Assembly: GCA_012274445.1 (NCBI GenBank)
Contig: JAAROD010000076.1
Location: 682,001 to 746,000, forward strand
Direction of reading: 5' to 3'
DNA: 64,000 bases
Source: Sclerotiophoma versabilis
Taxonomy: Eukaryota; Ascomycota; Dothideomycetes; Pleosporales; Didymellaceae
Part shown: positions 51,490-61,499 of the stretch, piece after piece
Position numbering within the stretch: the stretch's first letter is position 1
Layout: every line of letters begins with the position of its first letter
Notes under the pieces: generated by a model
The model's database searches: none
What the model was told of the DNA's origin: nothing
Seen by the model: the letters and a program-made list of their open reading frames with translations, nothing else
Position numbers and translations under genes: made by a program

Positions 51490-52965
51490 CTAGTACGTAG
51501 CATACCCCTTCAGCGGCGGCTCCGTAAGCATCTTCTGCGGATACGCCAACAGCAGCACGCCCGCGACCGGAATCAGCGCACTCGTCGCCAGCACATCATC
51601 CAGATCCAGCCCGGGCGCCGCATAGTTCGCACACACAGCCTGCCTGTTGATTCTGCTAACCTGCCCCGTCGTCCCCGGATGTGTTAGCGCATCAACGATA
51701 AGCGCGTATGTGAGCGGATTGAATAGCACGCCGGCGTGGCCGTAGAAACTCCCGCCCGGCTGGTTCGCACACACGCTCTGTACTTCGTTGTTGGAGGCGG
51801 GCGCGCCGGGGCCCGAGGGGAGGAAGGCGGATGCGGCGTTACCTTGCTGGGGTTCGACAATTTCGTCGAAGAACCCTGAGTAGAAGGTTGTTGTGGGCAC
51901 GAAGGCTTTGTCGCCGCCATTCTTGCGGAGCTGCTGGACGTAGTTGGATGTGCGCTGCTGCTGGATGACGCTTGGGTCGCAGGGAATGAGGCCGAGCTGG
52001 CTGTTGGCGCTCAGGCAAAGGGCGTTGGCGAAGATAGTGCCGGCGAAGTCGGGCGAGACGGGGAGGAAGTCTTGCACGATTTTGCGTGTGCTGGGCCAGT
52101 ACTTCAGCACCCACTGTGTGTCCAGACCACCCTGGGACCACGAGATGATGGCCATCTTCTTGGGCTTGGCCACGCTGCCGGACACCGCGCTGATGTAGTT
52201 GATGGCGTAGGCGATATACTCGGAGTTTATCTGTGCATCTCCCAGTTGGGCGCCGGGAACATTGACCCAGACTGGATCGGCGTAGGACTGGCCTGTGAGC
52301 AACTTGCGGAGGTTGTTGGCAAAGTTGGTACCGCCGTATGCACCTGTGCCGGGGACAAAGAGGACGGGTGTCTTCTTGCCATAAGTGAAGCCGGGTGGGA
52401 TGAAGATTGCAGCGCGCAGGTTGGCTTCGGGGACGGAGTAGGGGGCGTCAGTTGTTCCCTGCTTCTTGGGGTACAAGCCAGCAACGGCTTTGTTGTTGTT
52501 GGAAATGCTGTTCTCGCCTACGGGAAGGCCGCCTTGGAGGGCAGCACTGAGAGTGCCATCGAGGCCAGGGCCGAGACCATTGGCGACTTGTGTGGCGATG
52601 GCGCCGAAGATGTTTGTTCGAGTCGGTGATGCCCAGATGGAGGCTTGCTTGGAAAGCACTTGCGAGATCGCTGTAGGTTTTGTCGTAGGCTGAATCTTGA
52701 CTAAAGCAGAACTGCAGGCCGACGGGTTGCCGGCCGCAACAGCACTATCCACATCTCTCAAAAGTCCACCTACGAGACCAAGGACACCACCAACGAGGTT
52801 GGGAAGTAGTTGTCGCTCCTCGATATTCGCGGGAGCAACTTCATCCACTGTAGGTGCGGATGTGATCTCCGGGGCTGAGACTGCTACTGGTGCTGGTGCT
52901 GGTGCTGGGGCGGCGAGAGACAGAGGAAGGAGGCCGAGGAGAGCCAGTGATGTGAATGAACGCAT
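51490..52965 (-). CDS. Secreted lipase of the Candida antarctica lipase B type
   Basis: Extracellular alpha/beta-hydrolase of 491 residues in one exon that should hydrolyse esters or triglycerides. The start at 52965 (MRSFTSLALLGLLPLSLAAP) gives a typical signal peptide; a Met eight codons upstream is less likely. A Pro/Ala/Val-rich propeptide-like stretch follows, with a possible KR/ER-type processing site near NIEERQLLPN. The catalytic region shows VLFVPGTGAYGG (oxyanion loop), the nucleophile elbow SWSQGGLDTQW (S-x-G variant as in CalB), FFDEIVEP for the acid and FYGHAGVLFNP for the His, so the triad is complete. It is longer than CalB by a C-terminal extension of roughly 60 residues with a hydrophobic stretch (ATSALIPVAGVLLLAY). 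It shares a 1.9-kb divergent region with a purine permease. Confidence 0.9.
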   Translation of the reverse strand: MRSFTSLALLGLLPLSLAAPAPAPAPVAVSAPEITSAPTVDEVAPANIEERQLLPNLVGGVLGLVGGLLRDVDSAVAAGNPSACSSALVKIQPTTKPTAISQVLSKQASIWASPTRTNIFGAIATQVANGLGPGLDGTLSAALQGGLPVGENSISNNNKAVAGLYPKKQGTTDAPYSVPEANLRAAIFIPPGFTYGKKTPVLFVPGTGAYGGTNFANNLRKLLTGQSYADPVWVNVPGAQLGDAQINSEYIAYAINYISAVSGSVAKPKKMAIISWSQGGLDTQWVLKYWPSTRKIVQDFLPVSPDFAGTIFANALCLSANSQLGLIPCDPSVIQQQRTSNYVQQLRKNGGDKAFVPTTTFYSGFFDEIVEPQQGNAASAFLPSGPGAPASNNEVQSVCANQPGGSFYGHAGVLFNPLTYALIVDALTHPGTTGQVSRINRQAVCANYAAPGLDLDDVLATSALIPVAGVLLLAYPQKMLTEPPLKGYATY

Positions 52966-54893
52966 CTTAGAATGACAGATGTATAGCACCGTACCAGAAT
53001 TTAGAATAGAGCCTTACCGTTCACCACACCCGGCCTACAGGTTATATGCATCCTATCAATCACAGCTCCCGAGACGACCCTCATGACGCATGGGACACCT
53101 TACTGCCAATTCATCGTCTCAAGATCGTGGTGTAGTCGCCGCGGCTGATGTTAGCATATACGGATCTACAAAACAATGTGGATCTCCTCTCGTTTAAGGT
53201 CAAGCGCATCTGACAACCCTCGATGACGATGGCTTTTTCTGGACAGCTATCGACTAAAAGGTTAGCGTTTGTGACAGATTTGGACGAGGTGCGCCGCTGA
53301 CATACACTGCGAAGCCGGAAGGTCGCTTACCGCACCTAGCGTCTTAATTCGCCGAAGTGCTAAGATCTGATGTGGAGCCACACAGAAATCCCGTCTCTTA
53401 GGTACCGGAATGTACGTGTTGGATCTCGTCATCTTGTCATTTGTGCGTAGAGGCAGTGGGAGTTGTAGGCGTTGCCGTTGTGGAGTGCGCGGTAGCTGGA
53501 GGAAAGCGCTCTCGGCAGGCCTTCTCATTGGACGAGGCCGGTACTACGCGACGGACTAGTACCCGGCTATGCGCCTCTTTCTTGTATATTGCGGCCTATC
53601 CATGGGCGTTGCCCAACAGACGCTGCGGCTTGTTGTCCATTCTCAGTGCGTAGCTGCTATCAAGCGAGACGTTGTCGTTGAGGATACCGTATGCGTGTGC
53701 CTAGGCAGGCTGAGTTCTACCGTGGAGTGCGCACACACATCACGTCATCTCTTACAGTCACTGGCACTTTCACCACTGTGGAAGGCATGAGTCGACATAT
53801 CTTCGCCTAAGTTGTCCGCAGCTTTCTTCAGTCAATCTAAGCCAATCCAAGGGAGCCTCTGCGGATGTACGTATCTTCGAACCCACTGCCACGTTTTTGC
53901 AAGAAGAAGAAAGCATGCAGTGTGTTATGGGGTCAACATTATGTTATCCTTGCCGTTTTTAACTATTGTCCACACCACCTTTACATGTGTTGCATCAACA
54001 TGTTCTCGAGCTAAACCCTACACAACGTCTACATTCGTTGCATGTGCACCGTATCGACAAGGCTGAGCTGGCTGTCAATGGCATGTGTTCATTCCATTAA
54101 GGCACACATGAGGCTGCCATGCGGGCGCGTTTAGGGTTTCGACATCAGTCACAAGGGGAATGGGTGGTAATTCAAGGACGCATTAATGGCCCGAAGCTCA
54201 TATATCAACACCATCTCAAAACTCGAACCAGTAACTGGGAAAGCTCTTTGAAGGATGTTCTCCAGTGACGCCGAGGTACCGGCTGTCCCAGTCGTGTGGT
54301 TCTGTGGGTGTACGAGAAGCTCTGGCCAATGCTCCGCTCTATCCTTGGAACCTCAGTCAGCTGCGTTACACATGTGTTATTCGCGAACTACAGTTCTGAA
54401 CGTGCCCAACATCGACAATATCACAACAATATGATGCGGCGCACAAGCGTGCCATGCAAGCGAGAGCATCGGCCGCACGCCGATAAGCGGGGTTCTTCCC
54501 GCGCAACAGCAATAACTTTTCTTCCACTCTCGCTTCCTTGCTCACACATACATTCATCACTGTGATAACCATTGGTTATTGTCAATTCCTCTTTTGTAAA
54601 GTCCAACGTCGCTCAAGACCATGTACGGCACGAACAGCCAAGATGGAGCCTCTAAGCAGAAACCCGCCTGATCAAGGTATTTGAAAGCAATCGCATGAGA
54701 ACCGGTGTTCGCTGCTCGTCGTGCTATGCTTCCACTGGCTCCGAACGGAGTCGATCCCAGGTGGAGGCGTAGGACGAGGGCAGTGATCTGAGAAATACGG
54801 TCTGAACTTGATCAGGTTAACGCCTGCGAAAGGACTTCATGCTTTGCACTCCTCCTGCTGGAGGCTGCTACTGACTAGCATAGGGCCCCCGTG
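52966..54893. promoter_or_regulatory. 1.9-kb divergent region between lipase and permease
   Basis: Contains both promoters. Open frames are at most 92 codons, with no domains or coherent splice sites. No repeats or RNA genes recognised. Confidence 0.45.
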
Positions 54894-56456
54894 ATGGATC
54901 CCAACGACACGGCAACCGGTAACGCGAACGATGAGAAATCCACGCGCATGGCGCTTGCGCCGAACGTAAATGATGAATTGCCGACCTCCGAAGGCCCACT
55001 TACCCAAGTTGGCAAGCTGCAGCAAGCGTGGAAGAGCTTCGAGAGACAGCTTGTCGCGTACAACTTGGAAGCCCGCGGTATCGAGCGCGTAGAGACGGAT
55101 GAACGTCAGGATCTGCGCGCACTGGGATACTCTCAGGTCGCCATCATGTGGTTCTCGGTCAATTTGGCTGCCAACAACATCACGCTGGGCATGCTGGGCC
55201 CGGCCGTCTTTGCTCTGGGCTTTCTTGACAGCTGCATGCTCAGCGTGTTTGGTGCACTAGTGGGGTCCATGGTGGTCGCGTATATCGCGACTTTTGGCCC
55301 CAAGAGTGGCAATAGAACCATGATCTTTTCGAGGTACAGCATGGGCTGGTGGCCCTCGAAGATAGTGGTCATTCTGAACATCATTGTACTGCTCGGTTAC
55401 GGTATGATTGATTGCGTTGTGGCTGGCCAAATCCTGTCTGCCGTTTCCGGCAATACCATGTCTGTTGTGGTGGGCATTATCATTGTCGCGATCATTGCAT
55501 GGGCGATCACGACCTTTGGCTACCAGATCTTTCATTACTACGAGCGCTGGGCGTGGCTCCCGCAGCTGATTGTGCTCTGCATTCTGGCCGGCGTCGCAGG
55601 TCCGCAGTTCAACACCTCCGCTGCATCCCACGGCGACGAGAACCCAGACACCATCATTGGCAACAGGATCAGCTTCTTCGGCCTCACCCTCGCTGCAGCC
55701 ATCACCTATGGCGGAGGGGCAGCAGATTACTTTGTGTATTACCCTGAGCACGCATCCTCTCTAAAAATCTTTGCCATGACCCTCTTCGGCCTACTCTGCA
55801 GCTTTACCTTCGCCTTCGTCCTCGGCATCGGTCTGGCATGCGGCATGCTCATTAACACCGACTGGGAAGCCGCATATGGCATCTCGCAAGGCGCACTCAT
55901 CGTCGAAGGTTACCGCCCTCTCGGCGCATTCGGTTCCTTCTGTGGCGTCGTTGTTGCCCTTGGCCTCGTCGCCAACCTCATCGTGCCAACTTACTCTTCT
56001 GGCATCGACGCGCAGATCCTCGGACGCTGGGCCGGCGCCGTGCCACGTGTGATATGGAACACGGTCGGCGTCATCATCTACACTGTCTGCGCTTTGGCTG
56101 GACGCGCTCACCTTGCTGAGATCTTCACCAACTTCCTCGCCCTTATGGGGTACTGGGTGTCCATTTGGATCGCCATTGTGCTTGAGGAGCACCTTATCTT
56201 CCGCCGCAAGACGGGCTGGAACTGGGATATGTGGAATCAGCAGAAGAAGCTGCCGCTGGGCATTGCCGCGTTTGTTGCGTTTGTTGTGGGCTGGGTCGGC
56301 GCGATACTTTGCATGGCGCAGGTCTGGTACTATGGGCCAATCGCGCTGCTTGTGGGGACCTATGGTGCGGACATGGGTAATTATGTTGGTTTCGCATGGG
56401 CGGCGCTGGTATACCCTCCACTGAGGATGTTGGAGATCAAGAGGTTCGGCAGGTGA
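54894..56456 (+). CDS. NCS1-family purine/cytosine permease (Fcy2-type)
   Basis: Plasma-membrane nucleobase importer of 520 residues, single exon, with about 12 membrane segments. The start is MDPNDTATGNAND at 54894; the preceding in-frame codon GTG is not a start. Features of the Fcy2-like branch include ARGIERVETDERQD before the first membrane helix, WFSVNLAANNITLGMLGP in helix 1, GPKSGNRTMIFSRYSMGWWP in the loop after helix 3, and AADYFVYYPEH and SSGIDAQILGRW later. These blocks form the substrate site for cytosine, adenine, guanine or hypoxanthine in this family. The hydrophilic N-terminus (residues 1-80) and short C-terminus are typical. Exact substrate unknown. Confidence 0.94.
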   Translation: MDPNDTATGNANDEKSTRMALAPNVNDELPTSEGPLTQVGKLQQAWKSFERQLVAYNLEARGIERVETDERQDLRALGYSQVAIMWFSVNLAANNITLGMLGPAVFALGFLDSCMLSVFGALVGSMVVAYIATFGPKSGNRTMIFSRYSMGWWPSKIVVILNIIVLLGYGMIDCVVAGQILSAVSGNTMSVVVGIIIVAIIAWAITTFGYQIFHYYERWAWLPQLIVLCILAGVAGPQFNTSAASHGDENPDTIIGNRISFFGLTLAAAITYGGGAADYFVYYPEHASSLKIFAMTLFGLLCSFTFAFVLGIGLACGMLINTDWEAAYGISQGALIVEGYRPLGAFGSFCGVVVALGLVANLIVPTYSSGIDAQILGRWAGAVPRVIWNTVGVIIYTVCALAGRAHLAEIFTNFLALMGYWVSIWIAIVLEEHLIFRRKTGWNWDMWNQQKKLPLGIAAFVAFVVGWVGAILCMAQVWYYGPIALLVGTYGADMGNYVGFAWAALVYPPLRMLEIKRFGR

Positions 56457-56842
56457 ACGATGAATGGGGACGTGCGGACGTCGTATGTACATTTGCGCTG
56501 CTCTTCCGCGGCAGGATTGGTCGTTGGTCAGTCCTGATCCACTATCGTCTTCACCACCCCTCGATGCTGCCTATGGGCAAGTAATCTCAGTTCTTAGTAA
56601 GTCAGAACGTACATAAGTCGTTCTGCTCTCTGTGGTTATTTCATTAGCAATGGATTTGTTTTTGACGTCTCTCTCACCGCGGATTCCATTTTGCCGAGCT
56701 TGGCACCTTGCCTTCACCGCGACTGCCACTCTCACCTTTCCCATAGAATGTTGACAACGATCAGCTTCGTCAATCGTCCTCTCACAATTCCACCGCAAAG
56801 TTTGCTCCTACCTCATCCTTCACGTTCCGTCCAAGCGACAAA
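56457..56842 (+). promoter_or_regulatory. Spacer before the coiled-coil gene
   Basis: 386 bases between two plus-strand genes: 3' flank of the permease and presumed promoter of the coiled-coil gene. A C/T-rich stretch precedes the start. No gene seen. Confidence 0.4.
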
Positions 56843-58596
56843 ATGCCTTCCCGTAGGTGTTCAGATCTCCTGCCTTGCTAAACGCTCCACTGACTCACTG
56901 ATAGATCCCGACGATACTTTGATTAGCCTTACAGAACCTAGTGAGACTGATATCACAAGTCCTACCTTGCTCGCCAGCTCTGCGCCCGTCACAAGCAGGA
57001 TGGCCGCCGAGCGCTGCAAGCGAGATAGTTTCTCTGACCTCGCGGGTCTTATGAAGGCGAAGAAGTCCTACATGCCAATTCCCACTCTTTCACCGAAGCC
57101 ATTGCTATCAGTTCTGGCCCATGGTGAGCTTTCAGTGCATTTGATTGCAGGTCATGTACTGACTCCCTTCAGACATGCAGTTCGCCAGCCGCGTGGGCAG
57201 TGGTAGCAGCGTCCCCTCACCATTGGCGCGGCCATATCATCTGGATCGCTCAGTTGCAGCTTATCTACAGGATCAGGCTCATTTACCTACCACTACCATC
57301 ACCTCCCCTGCCTCGGAATACAGACAGCAGGACATGCATCGCCTCGAGTCGATGCTCAAGGAACTCGAGAACCTCCCAGTCAACAACGATGATGACAACG
57401 CAAATGTACAGCAGCGCGATCAAACCGTCGAGCCTCTTGTTCCCGACCTTGAGCTCCCTGTAGCACTCTCCATCCACACCGGGCCGATCTCACCTCTTAC
57501 GCCGGTCGAGTCTGCCAAGCCCGTGCTACCAGAGGAGCCCGTCGTACGTGTTACCATGCATGTTTGGGACTCTATGAGTAGGGTTCTGGAGGCCCTTAAG
57601 GAGGAGAAGCGAGCGCTGGATCTCAAAGTTGCGCGACTTGAGAAGCAGAAGGCCATACCTCAGTTTGACGAACATAAAGGCGACTTGCAAACGCAGATTG
57701 GCAAGCTGCAGTATCAGAACGAGAGCAACAAGGTGCAAAAGGCTACAATGGCTCGTACTTTGTCAGATAAAGATGTCCTGATCAAGCGGTTACAGCAAGA
57801 TTTGGACAGCACCAACGAGCGCCTCAAGGCCGCACAGAGCGCAGCCGAGGACTACGCCGAAGTCGCCTCAGAACTTGATTACCTCCAGGCTACTCTGAAG
57901 AACGGTAGGACAGGCGACTCGCGTCTACTCTCTGATCCAGCCGATATCAAGGACCGCAAGATCCAGACTCTCTCACAGAAAATTGATGACCTCGGGGAGG
58001 CACTTAGGCAAACCAGGATTGAGCGCGATGCGACGACCTACAACGGTAAACATGAAATGCTAGCACAGAAACGCTCTGACCAGCTCAATCAACGTGAGGA
58101 GCTACTCAGATCCACTCAAGAAAAGTACGCTGTCGAGCACATAAAGGTGGGCCAGCTCGAGGACCATGTTGAAGACCTCCAGCGAAAGCTCAACCAGGTT
58201 GGCGACCTTCAGAGTATGCTGCGCGAGAAGACCAGCAATTGCGACCGCATCCGCACGAAGTTAAAGACTCAGGAGAAACTGCTTGAAGAGTCAAAGCAAC
58301 GTCTCTTACGCGCTTCCAACGAAGGTCAAGCTCTCCGCGGTGCAGCTCACCTGGTCAGGCCCGCGCCGAACACAAAGCTCTCCACAATCGTCATGGGCTG
58401 TGCTGAGTGTTATGCGAAAAATATATCCTGCGACAACAAGTTCCGCTGCCGTCACTGCACTGAGAACAACGAGAATTGTGTTAGATGGCGATGCAGTCTC
58501 AAGCATATCCTGGGTCAATGCCCAAATGTTCCTTGCACATTCCCTCACGAGGCTGACGGTTGGCTCTTGGCAAGTGAACCTAGGCCTCAGTGGTGA
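56843..58596 (+). CDS. Coiled-coil protein with C-terminal Zn2Cys6-like cysteine cluster
   Basis: A 550-residue protein; exons 56843-56852, 56905-57123 and 57173-58596. Exon 1 has just 10 coding bases (MPS plus one base), so a simple frame scan misses the start. A disordered Ser/Thr/Pro-rich N-terminus runs to about residue 190. Coiled coil then spans about 200-480 (VLEALKEEKRALDLKVARLEK and similar). Near the end is CAECYAKNISC and CRHCTENNENC: spacing C-x2-C-x6-C-x5-C-x2-C-x6-C, exactly that of a fungal Zn(II)2Cys6 cluster, but at the C-terminus and not followed by the usual regulator domain. It is followed by CPNVPCTFPHE, which could bind a further metal. DNA or RNA binding is possible but unproved. 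Confidence 0.85.
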
Positions 58597-58690
58597 ATTG
58601 AGAGAGACAGATGGTTTGAAGGCGCTCAGTCAGGGTAAATAATGGTTTGTCATCTCTGATCATAACTATGACGAGGGCAGGAACGAACGA

Positions 58691-60361
58691 TCACCGCCTA
58701 ATGATATAGTCTAGCGTCCCTTCCTCCACATCATCTCGTCTTCTAGACCCTCGCAAACTGAAATTATTCAGATTCCACACCCGTCCCTCAATTCGACTTC
58801 TAGAGGTATTCACCAGGCTCTCAGACGATTGTATAGCCTTAGTGTACGTTCTCGCTCTTCCATTCTCGTACAACCTAATGCGACGTTCAAGATACGTGTT
58901 GCGCCTCTCGAGCTCGTGCGCGGTCTGTATATACAAAGCCTGACCGTTCTCCATCTCCTGCGCCCAGGAGTTACGCATGTCGACAAGAGCTTGGCAATCG
59001 GCGTCTATGTTCGCTAGCTGGGCGTTTTCTTCGCGCAGTTGCCGTATCTCGCGCTGCAACGCTTCTGTGCACAACGAGGTGTTCAATTGCTCCTGCACGA
59101 CACTTGCATCGCGTTTTTTCACCGCTGTGCCGCCTGCACGCTCCGCAAGTTCGATCTGCTGCTTCATAAATTCATTCTTCTCTTGAGTCTTTTTGAGAGA
59201 AACGAGGAGGCCATTAGCTCTTTCTTCAGCCTCGAACCTAGCCCTGGCTTCTCGCCCCAGACGCTGTTGCAGGATCTCGTTTGAGGAGAGTAGGCAGGCA
59301 TTGCGGCCTTCCAGCTCGTCCACAGCCTTGCCATGCTCAGTTCGGACTTCTTCAGTCCGCTTGGTGGCATGCTGTTCCATCTCTTTCACCCTGTTCTCTG
59401 CCTCTTTTAACAGCGTTACCAATGTTAATACCTCCTGTTTGGAGGCTCTCAGCTCGGTTTCCAGAGTACCTGCGTGATACTTCACTGCGTCTCCTCGTGC
59501 CCCTGCGCAATTTAGCCGTTGTCGTGACGCATGACTTTCCTCCTCGATTGCTGTCAGAGAGGCGACGAGGCCTTCTGCTCTGTCAGATCCTGCCTCCTGG
59601 GCCTCACTGACTCGATCCTCTGACAACTGCGCTGTGTCTTCCAGATTCTTTACCGCGCCCTGGGCTGTACTAAGCTGCAACTTCAACGCCGCAACCTCCC
59701 ACCAGGAGGTTTCCAGACGAGCCTGTAGGTCCCCAACCAACTGATTCGCCACATCTCTCTGCTTATCTGCCTCCTTCAAGTCCCTATTAAACGCCATTTT
59801 CTGCCTCCGCGCATCGTGCTGCGCGTTCCTGATAGCTTTAAGGGCCCCGGCCTTGTCCTTCACAAGCTGCATGCCCCTCATCGCCAACTCCTCTATCTTG
59901 GTCTGCATCTCGTTGAGAAGACACTCCGAGACGATAAAATGCCTTTCAATACAGTGCGCACATGTGTGAATCCAATATGCCTTTCCAGACGCTTGTATTG
60001 CATATAAGGGTCGGACTTCGTCCTCCAGATTGTAGTCCGCCCCTTTCTCTGGAGCCGGTATAGGAGTACGCATGCGCCTGCATGTGGGCTTAATATCTTC
60101 CGAACTAAATCTCTCATTCTCTACTAAGGCGGAAATGGGAGTAGAGGAAGATTGGTTGGGAGATGGGATGGGCGTGAGCAACTCGTCCAAATCGGCCTGT
60201 AAGCGGTGTAGTCCTTCTCGTAAAATGGCCGCTGTCACGGCCCCTGGTACCACATCTGCAACGACCTTCGTCATGTATGGTGGTGGTGATACTGTTGATG
60301 GTCTGGGCGATATGGTTGATGAGCTTTGGGTCTGGTTACTGGTTGTGGAGTCTGGGGCCAT
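58691..60361 (-). CDS. Long coiled-coil protein
   Basis: A 556-residue single-exon protein. Residues 1-60 are Ser/Thr/Pro-rich; residues 115-160 hold a compact Cys/His segment (YWIHTCAHCIERHFIVSEC); residues about 165-500 are nearly continuous coiled coil (heptads of Leu, Glu, Lys and Gln). The basic tail (RSRIEGRVWNLNN to the end) ends in YIIRR. No motor, membrane or signal sequence. It could be a cytoskeletal, spindle-pole or septum-associated scaffold, but no family is recognised. It converges on the preceding coiled-coil gene with 94 bases between stops. The start ATG is followed by APDSTTSNQTQ. Confidence 0.8.
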   Translation of the reverse strand: MAPDSTTSNQTQSSSTISPRPSTVSPPPYMTKVVADVVPGAVTAAILREGLHRLQADLDELLTPIPSPNQSSSTPISALVENERFSSEDIKPTCRRMRTPIPAPEKGADYNLEDEVRPLYAIQASGKAYWIHTCAHCIERHFIVSECLLNEMQTKIEELAMRGMQLVKDKAGALKAIRNAQHDARRQKMAFNRDLKEADKQRDVANQLVGDLQARLETSWWEVAALKLQLSTAQGAVKNLEDTAQLSEDRVSEAQEAGSDRAEGLVASLTAIEEESHASRQRLNCAGARGDAVKYHAGTLETELRASKQEVLTLVTLLKEAENRVKEMEQHATKRTEEVRTEHGKAVDELEGRNACLLSSNEILQQRLGREARARFEAEERANGLLVSLKKTQEKNEFMKQQIELAERAGGTAVKKRDASVVQEQLNTSLCTEALQREIRQLREENAQLANIDADCQALVDMRNSWAQEMENGQALYIQTAHELERRNTYLERRIRLYENGRARTYTKAIQSSESLVNTSRSRIEGRVWNLNNFSLRGSRRRDDVEEGTLDYIIRR

Positions 60362-61499
60362 GACGAAGGCTGAAGGTACTCGATATCTTCAAATAGGAGT
60401 CAAATAGCGAAGCAGCTCATATGAATAGAACTTATAGTGAGTTTTGTCCTGGATTGTGTGGTGAATGTGCAGGCTGAAGGTGTTCTAGACAGGTTTAAGG
60501 CTAAGTGTACTGACGACACAAAGAGAGGGCAAAGAATCGTTTAGTACGGGTTCTAAGGTTGACAGAGGATTGATGACCAGAAACTGAGATTTAAACATAT
60601 TTGGATTGTGGAAGCTCTTAGATTTGCGAGTGTTGGTCGCGAGAAAATGATAACCATGGTTTGACTATATCGGTAATGACCAGAAACAGCTCTGCGCACA
60701 CACGTTCTCTCTCAACGCAGGTCTTTTTCTTTCAATTTTTGTTTATATTCTTCAACACAAGACGGGCGTCTAAACAGGCCAAAGATGTCATGGGTGTCTT
60801 ACATTACGGAAAGAAAAAAACATCGCATCCCCAGAGTTCCAAGATTATTTAGATTTCTCTACCCCTGCCTTGCTGATGATTGTGCACCCCGACATCTCTA
60901 CTATTGTCGATGATTGCAAAGGGCTGCAGCATGTCATCGCATTCAGTACGCAGATATGATCTTATTATTGCAAGCGGACCTAGCCGAGCGGCACAGGGTT
61001 TCCAACTGTGATTGTGAGGCGAAGAAGGGCGTGGTATGATAATTGGTAGTTTTCACGATGGCTTTAACATCTGCTGCAGTTTCTAGTTTTACAATCGCGT
61101 TGTGTCCTCATTGAATGCTTGGATATGATTCACGGGCCTCTAATTCAGTGAAGAATGTAGTATTTAGTAGGATATCGAGTGCGTTGGCGGAGAGCACGAG
61201 ACGAAGTTCCGCGACTGCTAGTTCCAGTGTAAATGGTGGTTCAATTACATTTCATAGCTGGAAATTACTGGGGAAACGATGATGTTGAAACAACCCAAAT
61301 TTTCATTGGGGAAGTGAAGACCGTTCTTGGACCAGTGACGTCACATTTGCTCTTCCTCCGCCTCGTCTAGGTGGGCAGTCATTTCGACTCATCCCCAATC
61401 ACCATCTGCACTAAAAATGACAAGCCAGATAAAATGCGACATGAGCCTCATCTGACAAACGTCCATACAACTTATCGACATCCCCGCAATTGACCTAAT
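60362..61499. promoter_or_regulatory. Divergent promoter of the coiled-coil and PRISE-like genes
   Basis: 1.1 kb between divergent starts. It contains a perfect TGACGTCA site at 61336-61343. A tRNA-like D-arm resemblance near 60980 does not fold into a complete tRNA. No gene seen. Confidence 0.45.
61336..61343. promoter_or_regulatory. CRE/ATF palindrome TGACGTCA
   Basis: Perfect eight-base site, 157 bases upstream of the PRISE-like gene ATG and about 975 bases from the coiled-coil gene ATG, so more likely to serve the former. Confidence 0.5.

Noticed and set aside
60975..61025. tRNA-like sequence (TAGCCGAGCGG and a hairpin CACAG/CTGTG)
   Set aside because: Loop is nine bases and there is no T-arm or acceptor pairing, so no complete tRNA.
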